46,005 nt of DNA from Bacteroidota bacterium (GTDB taxonomy: Bacteria > Bacteroidota > Bacteroidia > Bacteroidales > F082): the NCBI GenBank assembly GCA_020444415.1, contig JAHLLA010000014.1:1-46005 (forward strand), written 5' to 3'. Under the pieces are notes generated by a model, which worked only from the letters and a program-made list of their open reading frames with translations, made no database searches and had not been told where the DNA came from. The translations under genes and the position numbers were made by a program. Numbering within the stretch: the stretch's first letter is position 1; every line of letters begins with the position of its first letter. Positions 16,704 to 25,283 of the stretch are shown piece by piece.

Positions 16704-18089
16704 TTATGTTAATTTTTCAATATTAGGCAATTCGAGGCCATATCCTTTTTTCTTGTCCTCGGCTTTAAGCATCAAGGCTACAATGATAGCCAGGAAACCA
16801 GTGGCAGCAAATATCAGCATCGGGATGGTATAATCATAATACAGGAATTTACCATCAGCATCTAATACCTGGCCATATTTGTCAAGGACGATACCAATTA
16901 ATAACGGTACACCCATCAATCCCCAGTTTTGCACCCAGAAAATAAGCGCATAAGCTGTACCGAGTTGTTTTTCAGGAATAATTTTAGGAACAGATGGCCA
17001 CATAGCTGATGGTACAAGTGAGAATGTAACACCCAGGAATATGATAAGACCAATTGCCAGCAAATAGTTATCAAGAGCAGGAATGGCGAATACCAAATGC
17101 GCAAGCAATAGCATCACAGAACCAATTAACATAATGGTGGCTCCTTTTCCTTTTCTATCGTAAATATTTCCAAAAAATGGTGTAAGGATGATGGTTCCAA
17201 ATGGAAGCAACCCAGGTATTGATCCTGCAAATTCTTCAGCAACACCGTATTTATTAATCATTAAATCAGTAGCATAGTACAAAAATGGGAAGACCCCCGA
17301 ATAGAACAAAACGCATAATAAGGCGATCAACCAAAATCCTTTATTTTTTATTATGAACAGAATATCACGCACCTTAAACTCTTCTTCTTCTGACACTTCA
17401 TCAGTGATTCCTTCCGACACTTCAAGTTTTCTATCCATGAATGTGTACCATATGAAAGCCACAAACCCAGCTACCAATAAACCCAGCCCCAACATTACAG
17501 GTGCTGAAAGGTTAGGAATGCCATCCATGCCAAATGCTCTTGCCATTGGTAAAGGTAGAGCTAGCGCTAAAGCGGTTCCCATACGGGCCGTAGCCATTTC
17601 AAGACCCATGGCCAGGGCCATCTCCTTTCCTTTAAACCATTTAACTATGATTTTTGAGACCGTTATACCCGCTGCTTCAACACCAACCCCAAAAATTCCA
17701 AAACCCAGCGCTCCTATGGCAATTTGGGTTTTCATGCCCAATATCATTCCATCCATAGGGATGATTTGAGAAATAGCCAGGTATTGCAGTAAGGTACCCA
17801 CAATCATTGTTAAACTGGCTCCGATACCAGTGAATCGGACGCCCATTTTATCAAGTATAAGTCCTGCGAAAATGAGCATCAGGAAAAATACATTAAACCA
17901 GCCATACGCACTGTTCCAGATACCAAAATCGCTACTGGTCCAGTTGAAATATCTTTCAAGCTCGGGCTTTAATGGAGAGATCACATAGTTAATGTAATAA
18001 CCCGTCATCATTGTGAAAGAGACCACGGCAAGTGCACCCCAACGTGCACCTTTTGAATCTCTTAATGACTTTTTAATTGCTTCTGTCAT
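16704..18089 (-). CDS. MFS transporter, possibly MFSD1-like dipeptide carrier
   Basis: A 461-residue major facilitator with about 12 membrane segments and a central cytosolic loop rich in glutamate (VSEEEEF, about residue 237). The MFS loop signature LDKMGVRFTG follows helix 2, and its second-half counterpart GNIYDRKGKG follows helix 8. The overall look (WTSSDFGIWNSAYGWFNVFF, MWPSVPKIIPEKQLGTAYAL) recalls the MFSD1-type branch, whose animal member carries dipeptides out of lysosomes. That similarity is from memory and not tested. The dipeptidase gene starts 10 bp downstream, which supports a dipeptide substrate. The alternative is an organic-acid or sugar carrier. Confidence 0.78.
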   Translation of the reverse strand: MTEAIKKSLRDSKGARWGALAVVSFTMMTGYYINYVISPLKPELERYFNWTSSDFGIWNSAYGWFNVFFLMLIFAGLILDKMGVRFTGIGASLTMIVGTLLQYLAISQIIPMDGMILGMKTQIAIGALGFGIFGVGVEAAGITVSKIIVKWFKGKEMALAMGLEMATARMGTALALALPLPMARAFGMDGIPNLSAPVMLGLGLLVAGFVAFIWYTFMDRKLEVSEGITDEVSEEEEFKVRDILFIIKNKGFWLIALLCVLFYSGVFPFLYYATDLMINKYGVAEEFAGSIPGLLPFGTIILTPFFGNIYDRKGKGATIMLIGSVMLLLAHLVFAIPALDNYLLAIGLIIFLGVTFSLVPSAMWPSVPKIIPEKQLGTAYALIFWVQNWGLMGVPLLIGIVLDKYGQVLDADGKFLYYDYTIPMLIFAATGFLAIIVALMLKAEDKKKGYGLELPNIEKLT

Positions 18090-18181
18090 AATGAAATTTT
18101 TAATGAAGTGGCGAAGTTAAGATAAAAATACAAATGGTTTGAAAGCAAGCCTATTATTTAAAATGACTTTTAAAGCCTGTA

Positions 18182-19150
18182 TTATTTATTCTCAATAAAG
18201 TAATCCTCTGATACAAACAGCTTCTCTTTTAACTTCTGATCACTGTCATTAAAAATGTTGGTGGGGTTTTGCGACGAATACATAAATGTGGAAGATGTAT
18301 CGGGCATGTACAATTTTACATCCACCATTTTTGAACCATCATAAGTTAATGTCAGACTGGCATTTTCACCGAATGGCATCTGTTCCGTTGCTGCAAAATC
18401 TTTCCCTCTGATGCGGCTGATACGATTTAAATATTTTGCCATAAGTGCAGAATCAGCAGCAGTTCCATTATGGAACATCCATTTTTCATTTTGCTTTTCC
18501 AGTTGAAATCCTGGTTGATCATTATACTTAAATTCAAGTTTATCGATTGATTCCTTCTGGATATCTATAATCCTTTTATCCCTGTAATCGTTTATAGTTT
18601 TTCCCAAACCAAGCGCGATCATGCCATCAATAGCATATACTGAAGTTTCATCACCAACCCTCACGTATGAAAGCATCTCGCCCTGGGGTTGCTGGCTATA
18701 AGGATTTGGATTTGGATTATTGGCTTGTATATAATCGAACTTCCCAATGATGATGTCTTTAAATGTGTTGTCAGCATTCTCAAATCTTACATGTGTTCCC
18801 AGATCATCCGTAATTTGAAATTCCTCCCTATTATCTAGTGAAGTGGACACGACACTTTTCACATTTGCCTGATCAAGATTTTGGATTAATGACTGGATAA
18901 TGTTAACATCCGCCTGGAATGATTCATCTCCGGACTTAACCAGCCACTGATGGCCTTCTTTAATGAGCACGATCTGATCGGCACCTGATGGCGAGGATAC
19001 CACAATCTGTGCTATCATGGCCGTATCCAGTTCAGGCAATTGCGTTCTGTAATTTTTTTCGTTGTCCTGGTTGTATTCGAGGAACAAATAAATGGCAACG
19101 GCCACCACTAAGATAACGCCTAAAATTAATGTCCTGTTTTTACTTAACAT
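18182..19150 (-). CDS. DUF4340 protein of the Gld ABC operon
   Basis: A 322-residue protein with one N-terminal membrane helix (about residues 7-24) and a large outside domain of the DUF4340 type. DUF4340 genes regularly follow GldG-like auxiliary subunits of ABC-2 transporters in many phyla. Here its start overlaps the end of gldG by 11 bp, so it belongs to the same unit. It probably forms part of the periplasmic side of the transporter complex. No catalytic residues are apparent. Confidence 0.78.
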   Translation of the reverse strand: MLSKNRTLILGVILVVAVAIYLFLEYNQDNEKNYRTQLPELDTAMIAQIVVSSPSGADQIVLIKEGHQWLVKSGDESFQADVNIIQSLIQNLDQANVKSVVSTSLDNREEFQITDDLGTHVRFENADNTFKDIIIGKFDYIQANNPNPNPYSQQPQGEMLSYVRVGDETSVYAIDGMIALGLGKTINDYRDKRIIDIQKESIDKLEFKYNDQPGFQLEKQNEKWMFHNGTAADSALMAKYLNRISRIRGKDFAATEQMPFGENASLTLTYDGSKMVDVKLYMPDTSSTFMYSSQNPTNIFNDSDQKLKEKLFVSEDYFIENK

Positions 19151-20663
19151 AGCCTTCCTGCATTCTTTTAATTCTCTTATTTCTATTTATTTGCATCCTG
19201 ATCAATCCATAGATGATCACGAGTATCAGCGGCAATAAGAAGTTAAGCCACTTGAGTATAAGCTTTGTACCATCGGTCATTACGTCAATTGGCCTGGAGG
19301 TGATGGTTTTAGTTCTTAACTCGATCAAGCCAGTATCGTCGGATAGCCAATCGATGATATTTACCATAAAGCTGATGTTGTCCTCCTGTTGCATCCGTGG
19401 CCTTTGTCCGGTTCCGTTATATGCAAAGTCACCATTGGTAACCAGGGCTATCTTTGACAAACCATTATTATTTGCACCTTCCAATACACCTGCTACCACC
19501 TGACTTCCTGCTGTAAAATCGGATTGGGTCCACTTTTTATTGATGTCAAACATTACAGGGGTATTTTGAACACCAGAATTCTCTGATGTCATGGCCAGCG
19601 GAGTAAATATGGCCGTGGTATCACCCACATAATTCATCGGACTGCAAAATGCCATTACAAGCTGTTCCAGTCCCTTTGTAGCTGCATGATCCTCAAACTG
19701 CGTAATGATGGGTATAAATGGGAATTTCACCTGGGAGGTCATGGTGCCAAAATTGGTACGCTGGCTAACGCCTACAGTTCCACAATTGGCATCCGTTACA
19801 AAGCTATCATCTATCTGAAGCCCTTTTGCTGCCAGCCAATCGGAAAGTCCATTTTTCTGCACGCTACCTCTTAAGGTTTGCAGATCGCCCTGCACATGGT
19901 TTAAGGCAATGAACAACCGTCCGCCTTTTCCTAGGTAATGATCCAATATCTGAAGTTGAGGTACATTAAAAGTATCTTTTGGTGCCGCAATAACCAATGC
20001 CTGGTAATTCCTGATATAGTCCATCGTATCTGTCAGATAGACATCCTCTACATTGTACAGTACTTCCAGTTCACTCATTACCTGCTGGTACTCATTTTTT
20101 GAGGGCTCGCCCTGCCCCTGCACAAAACCTATTTTAGGTTTATCTGTCACACTTAATTTTTTAATGGAGGTACTCAAACTATACTCAATGCTGCTGTTGG
20201 GATCAATAAAAGGCAGCACCTCTTTTTCATTACCCAACCTGATCACGGCTCCCATAAAAACTTTTTGCTGGGTAATTTCATCCTTTTCACGGGCATTAAA
20301 TAAAACAGGCCGAATACCGGCTGAAAGGGCTTCATTTTCCGTTTCTTCATTTTCGTTAGGATTTTCGAATTTATACACCACTTTACCACCTGATAAACTG
20401 CTGTATTCCATCAGCATATCCTGGAAATTACGTTTTACCTTGGCCAGGTCTGGTGCCAGGTCTTTTGTAAAATACGCGCTTACCGTTACCGGTTGATCAA
20501 GGTTCTTTAAAATATTCTTCGTGGCCTTGCTCAGGGAATATTGTCCGCCTTCGGTGAGATCGGCACGGAAAAAATAACGCTCTGAAATAGCTGCGACCAC
20601 AATAAAAATAGCCAGAAGCAAAAGTATGGTTGAATAGTATGATGACTTTTTCATGTTATACAT
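19140..20663 (-). CDS. gldG: gliding motility-associated ABC transporter substrate-binding protein
   Basis: A 507-residue GldG-type auxiliary subunit. It has an N-terminal helix (about residues 10-27), a large periplasmic part, and a C-terminal helix (about residues 475-495) ending in basic residues. Early family landmarks are RADLTEGGQYSLSKATKNIL and VTVSAYFTKDLAPD; PKIGFVQGQGEPS and the ALVIAAPKDTF strand follow. In Flavobacterium johnsoniae GldA, GldF and GldG form an ABC transporter once needed for gliding, though many T9SS-bearing species lack it. The start may be the ATG at 20663 or the one three codons later (20654). It lies 14 bp after gldF and overlaps the DUF4340 gene. Confidence 0.88.
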   Translation of the reverse strand: MYNMKKSSYYSTILLLLAIFIVVAAISERYFFRADLTEGGQYSLSKATKNILKNLDQPVTVSAYFTKDLAPDLAKVKRNFQDMLMEYSSLSGGKVVYKFENPNENEETENEALSAGIRPVLFNAREKDEITQQKVFMGAVIRLGNEKEVLPFIDPNSSIEYSLSTSIKKLSVTDKPKIGFVQGQGEPSKNEYQQVMSELEVLYNVEDVYLTDTMDYIRNYQALVIAAPKDTFNVPQLQILDHYLGKGGRLFIALNHVQGDLQTLRGSVQKNGLSDWLAAKGLQIDDSFVTDANCGTVGVSQRTNFGTMTSQVKFPFIPIITQFEDHAATKGLEQLVMAFCSPMNYVGDTTAIFTPLAMTSENSGVQNTPVMFDINKKWTQSDFTAGSQVVAGVLEGANNNGLSKIALVTNGDFAYNGTGQRPRMQQEDNISFMVNIIDWLSDDTGLIELRTKTITSRPIDVMTDGTKLILKWLNFLLPLILVIIYGLIRMQINRNKRIKRMQEGYVK

Positions 20664-20677
20664 ATTTTTTGATCAAA

Positions 20678-21400
20678 CTAAGCATATCTTTTTTTGATGA
20701 GCATGGTCTCGGTCAGCACCAGGCTGATGAAGCTGATCCCGATAAAATAAACCAGATCCCTTGTATCGAGCACGCCTCTTGTCATGGATTCAAAATGCGT
20801 TGAAACACTCAGATAATCCAGTGTTTTACCGATGACACCAGATGAATTTTGTGCCAGCATTCCAAAAATGATCTGGAAGAAAATGCCAATAAACAGGGCT
20901 GAGAGATAGCTTACGATCTGGTTGTTGGTAAAACTACTTGTAAACAATCCGATACTGATGTACATGGCACTGAAAAAGATAAGTGCAATATAACCTGAGA
21001 TGACCTGCCCGGCATCCATATTTCCAATGCTTGAAATCGTGATCACGTATGGGAATGTCATCAATAATGCAATGATGATCAGCAGAAGCGCTGCCAGGAA
21101 TTTTCCGAAAACTATTTGCCAGTTGCTCAGCGGTTTTGTCAGCAGCAACTCCAGGGTACCCATCCTGTTTTCTTCTGATAGCAAACGCATGGTCAATGCC
21201 GGAATGAAAAAAAACAGGGTCCAGTATGCTATACTGAAAAACGGCATCAGGGTAGCCTGTTTGATATAAAAAATATCGCTACCGTAAATCCATGTAAAAA
21301 AGCCACTGAAGCCCAAAAAAAGTATCAACAGAATGTAAGCCATCAGCGAATCGAAATAGGCTTTTAGTTCACGTTGTGTAATGATCCATATCTGTTTCAT
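20678..21400 (-). CDS. gldF: gliding motility-associated ABC transporter permease
   Basis: A 240-residue ABC-2 permease of the GldF type with about six membrane helices. The N-terminal ELKAYFDSLMAYILLILFLG and the cytosolic loop LTMRLLSEENRMGTLELLLTKPLSNWQIVFGKFLAA are typical of this family, the loop being the coupling helix that contacts the ATPase. It follows gldA by 10 bp and precedes gldG by 14 bp in one operon. The transported substrate is unknown. Confidence 0.9.
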   Translation of the reverse strand: MKQIWIITQRELKAYFDSLMAYILLILFLGFSGFFTWIYGSDIFYIKQATLMPFFSIAYWTLFFFIPALTMRLLSEENRMGTLELLLTKPLSNWQIVFGKFLAALLLIIIALLMTFPYVITISSIGNMDAGQVISGYIALIFFSAMYISIGLFTSSFTNNQIVSYLSALFIGIFFQIIFGMLAQNSSGVIGKTLDYLSVSTHFESMTRGVLDTRDLVYFIGISFISLVLTETMLIKKRYA

Positions 21401-21410
21401 ATGCTTATTT

Positions 21411-22340
21411 TTAGCTGGTAGTTAACTCCATAAAAATGTCTTCTAATTTGGTTTCAACAGGTGTAAGTTGGGTAAGCACCCATTTATTCTTAACAGTCAT
21501 GCTGAAAACCTGCTTCGGCAATTCACTATCTGTATTTCCCTGTATTTCGAACATTCTTTTTTCCGCATCCATGATGTCTACCATATGGACGCCTCTTATT
21601 TTACTGAGATTATCATAAATCGTATTGACATCCCCGCTATCAAATTTGACTTTAAGAACTTCTTTGCCCTGTGCCTGGTTTCGCAATTCGGCCGTACTTC
21701 CATCGGCCACAATTTTACCTTTGTTGATAATCAAAATCCGGTCGCAGGTAGCTTCCACCTCAGCAAGGATATGCGAACTCAGGATGACCGTTTTCTCCTT
21801 ACCGATCCGTTTGATCAGCTCCCTGATCTCTTTTATTTGGTTCGGGTCAAGGCCCACGGTTGGCTCATCAAGAATCAAGACCTCCGGACTATGGATCAAT
21901 GCCTGTGCGAGTCCCACCCGCTGCTTAAATCCTTTCGAAAGTTCGCTTATCTTTTTATGCTTTTCCTTTTCGAGACCACACGTTTGTACCACGTTCAGCA
22001 ATTTATCATCTACATCATCACTGGGGATTTTTTGAACCTTCGCAGCAAAACGGAGATAGTCGAGCACATACATATCCTCATACAAAGGATTGCTTTCAGG
22101 TAAGTAACCAATTTTTTTCTTGATTTCTTCCTGGTCTCTCTCCACAGAATAATTTCCGATAAAAATTTGTCCATTATCAGGATATAAAAATCCGGTTATG
22201 GCTTTCATGGTGGTGGTTTTCCCGGCACCATTCGGACCTAAAAAACCCAATATCTCTCCTGTTTTAACTTTGAAGGATAAATCGTCAACTGCTTTTTGGG
22301 ATCCGTATTTTTTGGTAAGATTTTCTACAACTATGTCCAT
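21411..22340 (-). CDS. gldA: gliding motility-associated ABC transporter ATPase
   Basis: A 309-residue ABC ATPase. Walker A is GPNGAGKTT at residues 35-43. The signature is LSKGFKQRVGLAQAL, a variant of LSGGQ with lysine in third position. Walker B is VLILDEPTVGLDP and the switch histidine lies in SSHILAEVE. The C-terminal 90 residues form the usual extension of ABC-2 exporter ATPases. As first gene of gldA-gldF-gldG-DUF4340, with 10-14 bp gaps and overlaps, it powers the predicted transporter. NosF-type or other ABC-2 exporters look similar, but the gldF/gldG neighbours decide the call. Confidence 0.9.
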   Translation of the reverse strand: MDIVVENLTKKYGSQKAVDDLSFKVKTGEILGFLGPNGAGKTTTMKAITGFLYPDNGQIFIGNYSVERDQEEIKKKIGYLPESNPLYEDMYVLDYLRFAAKVQKIPSDDVDDKLLNVVQTCGLEKEKHKKISELSKGFKQRVGLAQALIHSPEVLILDEPTVGLDPNQIKEIRELIKRIGKEKTVILSSHILAEVEATCDRILIINKGKIVADGSTAELRNQAQGKEVLKVKFDSGDVNTIYDNLSKIRGVHMVDIMDAEKRMFEIQGNTDSELPKQVFSMTVKNKWVLTQLTPVETKLEDIFMELTTS

Positions 22341-22454
22341 TGAGTGATGTTTTTAATCGTTGTAAAATAGGTTGTAAGAAACGATTTGCAAAGAAAAAAA
22401 ACATGAAAAAAAACTCAAAAAACAATGTGGATTCTTTAACAAAAATTAACAAAC

Positions 22455-23081
22455 TCAGTACAAATGGATGAGTGATTTGGTTTCAAAAAAGGGCTCAGGA
22501 AAATAATTATATAGTGGATATACGCGTTTTTTTAAATTTTTGATCTCTCTTAATTCTTCTTTCACATCACCGCCTTTTAAATATAAAATGCCATTCGGAA
22601 TCGTGTTAAATGATTTTCGATGGAATTTATAGCCTGTCCATCTCACAAAATCGGGTAATGCAGTTACCGCCCTGCTGATGATAAAATCGAATGTGCGGTC
22701 TACCTGTTCCATACGGATTTGCTCTGCTTCAACATTCTTAATTCCAACAGCATTCACAATTTCGTTTACCACTTTTATTTTTTTACCGATGGAGTCTGCC
22801 AGGTAAAATTTAGCTTCGGGAAACATGATCGCCAGTGGCACCCCCGGGAATCCGCCACCGGTTCCGGCATCCATAATTTCAGTAAAATCTTTAAACCTGA
22901 CTACTTTCGCGATGGCCAGTGAATGTAACACATGATGTGCATAAAGATGATCCATATCCTTGCGGGAGATCACATTGATTTTTGAATTCCAATCGGCATA
23001 CAGCGGACCCAGTGCTTCAAATTGTTCTTTTTGTATTGCTGAAAGTTTCGGAAAATAGGTGATCAATATATCTGCGCTCAT
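22455..23081 (-). CDS. rsmG: 16S rRNA (guanine-527-N7)-methyltransferase
   Basis: A 208-residue SAM-dependent methyltransferase of the RsmG/GidB family, which methylates G527 (E. coli numbering) of 16S rRNA; its loss gives low-level streptomycin resistance. Visible are LYADWNSKINVISRKD with the family-typical N-terminus, the SAM loop MDAGTGGGFPGVPLAI, LADSIGKKIKVV and ISRAVTALPDF. The frame is open back to 23156, but MSADILITYF gives the normal start and length. It stands between the gld operon and the divergent glucosaminidase gene. Confidence 0.94.
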   Translation of the reverse strand: MSADILITYFPKLSAIQKEQFEALGPLYADWNSKINVISRKDMDHLYAHHVLHSLAIAKVVRFKDFTEIMDAGTGGGFPGVPLAIMFPEAKFYLADSIGKKIKVVNEIVNAVGIKNVEAEQIRMEQVDRTFDFIISRAVTALPDFVRWTGYKFHRKSFNTIPNGILYLKGGDVKEELREIKNLKKRVYPLYNYFPEPFFETKSLIHLY

Positions 23082-23219
23082 CGTTGTCGTTTGAAAGGTA
23101 AAAATAGGCAATATTATCCTTACTATTTTGTGCAGACCGGAGCAATTTACCCTCAATTAATAAACAATGTTTTGTGAAGAATTGCGTTTCATTTGAGATC
23201 AATTCAATGCATATTCTCA

Positions 23220-23227
23220 TACTTTTG
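23220..23227 (+). promoter_or_regulatory. candidate -7 box for the glucosaminidase gene
   Basis: TACTTTTG matches TAnnTTTG and ends 16 bp before the ATG at 23244. The nearest TTTG (23192-23195) is 24 bp upstream, longer than ideal. If used, the leader is only about ten bases, and the longer in-frame start at 23193 cannot be right. Confidence 0.45.
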
Positions 23228-23243
23228 CTGCATTACAAATCTT

Positions 23244-24203
23244 ATGTCGAAGCCCTTCTTTACATCTGCTTTTTTAATTTTGAATTGCCTGTTGTGGGAT
23301 GCATCAGTTTTCGCACAGGATAAGATCAGCACAGAAGCATATATTGATTTGTACAAGGAGATCGCCATTGACAAGATGAAAGAATACAGAATCCCAGCTT
23401 CCATCACCTTAGCACAGGGTATCCTTGAATCGGGTAGTGGCAACAGCAGGCTGGCACAAAAAGCCAATAATCACTTTGGTATTAAATGTCATAAAGACTG
23501 GACCGGAAAAACATTTTACATGGATGATGATGCCAAGGACGAATGTTTCAGAAAATACAATAAGGTAGAGGATTCCTACCGGGATCATTCACTTTTTCTG
23601 ACACAACGCGGCCGGTATTCATTCTTGTTCGAATATGATATAAAAGATTATAAAAAATGGGCTTACGGACTTAAAAAAGCCGGATATGCCACCAATCCAA
23701 AATATCCTGAACTACTCATCAGGATCATAGAAAAGTATGACCTGGCCCAATATGATTCCGGTAAAATTGGAAAAAGGCGTCATAAAGACGAGGAGGTACC
23801 TGACCTATCAAGTATTACCGTGGCAGTTACCGCCAACCTGGCAAATGCCGGCACCACAGAAAGCGGTAGACAAATATTCACCAATAACAAGAAGAAACTG
23901 ATACTTGCTAAGGATGGCGACACATACTATTCAATCGCTAAAGAATTGAATATATACTCCTGGCAATTATTCACCTACAATGATGTGGATAAAAAGCATA
24001 CGGTTGAAACGGGTGAGCTGATTTACCTGGAAAAGAAAAAAAGGAAAGCTGATAAAAAATATGAGGTTCATATTGTTCGCCAGGGCGAAAGCATGCAGAT
24101 GATCTCACAGTTATACGGCATCAAATTAAAACGGCTTTATAAAATGAATGACTTACCTGAAGGTATACAGGTAGTTACCGGAACCAGGTTAAAATTGCGT
24201 TAA
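23244..24203 (+). CDS. secreted glucosaminidase with two LysM domains
   Basis: A 319-residue exported peptidoglycan hydrolase from the ATG at 23244. A signal peptide ends near DASVFAQ (residue 25). A glucosaminidase (FlgJ/Mannosyl-glycoprotein endo-beta-N-acetylglucosaminidase family) domain spans about residues 40-175, with the likely catalytic glutamate in ILESGSGNS at residue 62 and NNHFGIKCHKDWTGKT after it. Two LysM repeats follow: one around LAKDGDTYYSIAKELNI, the second starting VHIVRQGESMQMISQLYGI and ending RLKLR. It probably trims peptidoglycan in the periplasm. The longer frame from 23193 would bury the signal peptide, so the later ATG is preferred. Its last 15 bp overlap the end of the convergent mnmH gene. 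Confidence 0.9.
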   Translation: MSKPFFTSAFLILNCLLWDASVFAQDKISTEAYIDLYKEIAIDKMKEYRIPASITLAQGILESGSGNSRLAQKANNHFGIKCHKDWTGKTFYMDDDAKDECFRKYNKVEDSYRDHSLFLTQRGRYSFLFEYDIKDYKKWAYGLKKAGYATNPKYPELLIRIIEKYDLAQYDSGKIGKRRHKDEEVPDLSSITVAVTANLANAGTTESGRQIFTNNKKKLILAKDGDTYYSIAKELNIYSWQLFTYNDVDKKHTVETGELIYLEKKKRKADKKYEVHIVRQGESMQMISQLYGIKLKRLYKMNDLPEGIQVVTGTRLKLR

Positions 24204-25223
24204 TTCTTCAGACAACGATTTGAGCTTAGTAGCTGTTTTTTCCGGATCGTCTTTTTCAATCCGCATTTCGATAATTTTAATGGGCACCTTATCTGCTGTC
24301 TTATGGTTATACGCTTTGTCGTAATAAGTTAAAGTCAGGTCTGCCACGGTGGAAATGTTACCGGCATCAAGCGATTCCTTTGCCTGCTTTACAGCTAGTC
24401 CGCCCAGTCGTTGCCTGATTTTTTCAATGGATTGCATCAACAATTCTTTATCAAACGTTCCATATTCTCTGACCAGCCTTTTTACCCTTTCTGATTTCGG
24501 AATGATTATTTTTATCAAAATGCTACTTCGCATTTGCCTAAATAGCGGATCGTTGATACTGCAATTGCCCAACACCCGGCTTTCATCTTCTATCCAGATG
24601 ATTTCGTCAAAATTATATTTCCGCCAATGATCTGCCAAATCATTTTCAAATTGTTCGTTAGTTGGCTGTTCCATCTGGCCTAATCTTCCGAATGCCGAAC
24701 CTTTGTGATGGGCGACACCCTCAATATCAAGGAACTGTTCTCCCTGTTTTTCAAGTTGTTTTAAAATATCTGTTTTTCCACTGCCGGTAAATCCACCCAG
24801 CACCACCAGTTTAGCCGCTTTTGAAAATTGTTCGCGAATAAACTGACGGTAGGCTTTATATCCTCCTTCAAGCACACTTACATGAAGTCCGGCTGTTTCA
24901 AATAACCAAGCCATACTGGCAGATCGCGCTCCTCCGCGCCAGCAATAAACCAGTATTCTTTTTTTTCGCGCTTCTTTTTTAGCCTGTTTTGCAAGTTCAG
25001 CCAATTTTGGGCCTACAATTTCCAGTCCGAGTTGTACAGCATTTTCATTACCACCTTGCTTGAAGCGTGTGCCCACTGCTGCTCTTTCTTCATCATTGAA
25101 AAGGGGGATATTAACCGCGCCTGGAATATGACCCTGCGCGTATTCGTTTGGTGAGCGAACATCGACCAACGGCCAGCTATCGGTTAATGTCAGAAAATCT
25201 TCAATACGTAATCGTTCAGGCAA
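24189..25223 (-). CDS. mnmH: tRNA 2-selenouridine synthase
   Basis: A 344-residue MnmH (SelU/YbbB) enzyme, which replaces sulfur by selenium in the wobble 2-thiouridine of tRNA using selenophosphate via a geranylated intermediate. The N-terminal rhodanese domain has VDVRSPNEYAQGHIPGA and the active-site cysteine in YCWRGGARS (residue 94). The C-terminal P-loop domain has GGFTGSGKT near residues 143-151. The start is a TTG at 25223; the preceding codons offer no ATG, and the N-terminus (MPERLRIEDF) aligns with the family. It needs SelD, which is not in the window. Convergent overlap of 15 bp with the glucosaminidase gene. Confidence 0.92.
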   Translation of the reverse strand: MPERLRIEDFLTLTDSWPLVDVRSPNEYAQGHIPGAVNIPLFNDEERAAVGTRFKQGGNENAVQLGLEIVGPKLAELAKQAKKEARKKRILVYCWRGGARSASMAWLFETAGLHVSVLEGGYKAYRQFIREQFSKAAKLVVLGGFTGSGKTDILKQLEKQGEQFLDIEGVAHHKGSAFGRLGQMEQPTNEQFENDLADHWRKYNFDEIIWIEDESRVLGNCSINDPLFRQMRSSILIKIIIPKSERVKRLVREYGTFDKELLMQSIEKIRQRLGGLAVKQAKESLDAGNISTVADLTLTYYDKAYNHKTADKVPIKIIEMRIEKDDPEKTATKLKSLSEELTQF

Positions 25224-25283
25224 AACTATGTTTGTTTCGGTAATATGTATTTCAATGAGTTGGCGGAACTTCTAGTTTTACAA

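Noticed and set aside
21468-22103. Plus-strand open frame of about 210 codons opposite gldA
   Set aside because: It is a shadow of the ABC ATPase gene with no promoter or family match.
25221-25228. TAGTTTTG on the minus strand as the mnmH promoter
   Set aside because: It overlaps the TTG start codon; transcription would begin inside the gene, and the N-terminus encoded from the TTG is conserved in the family.
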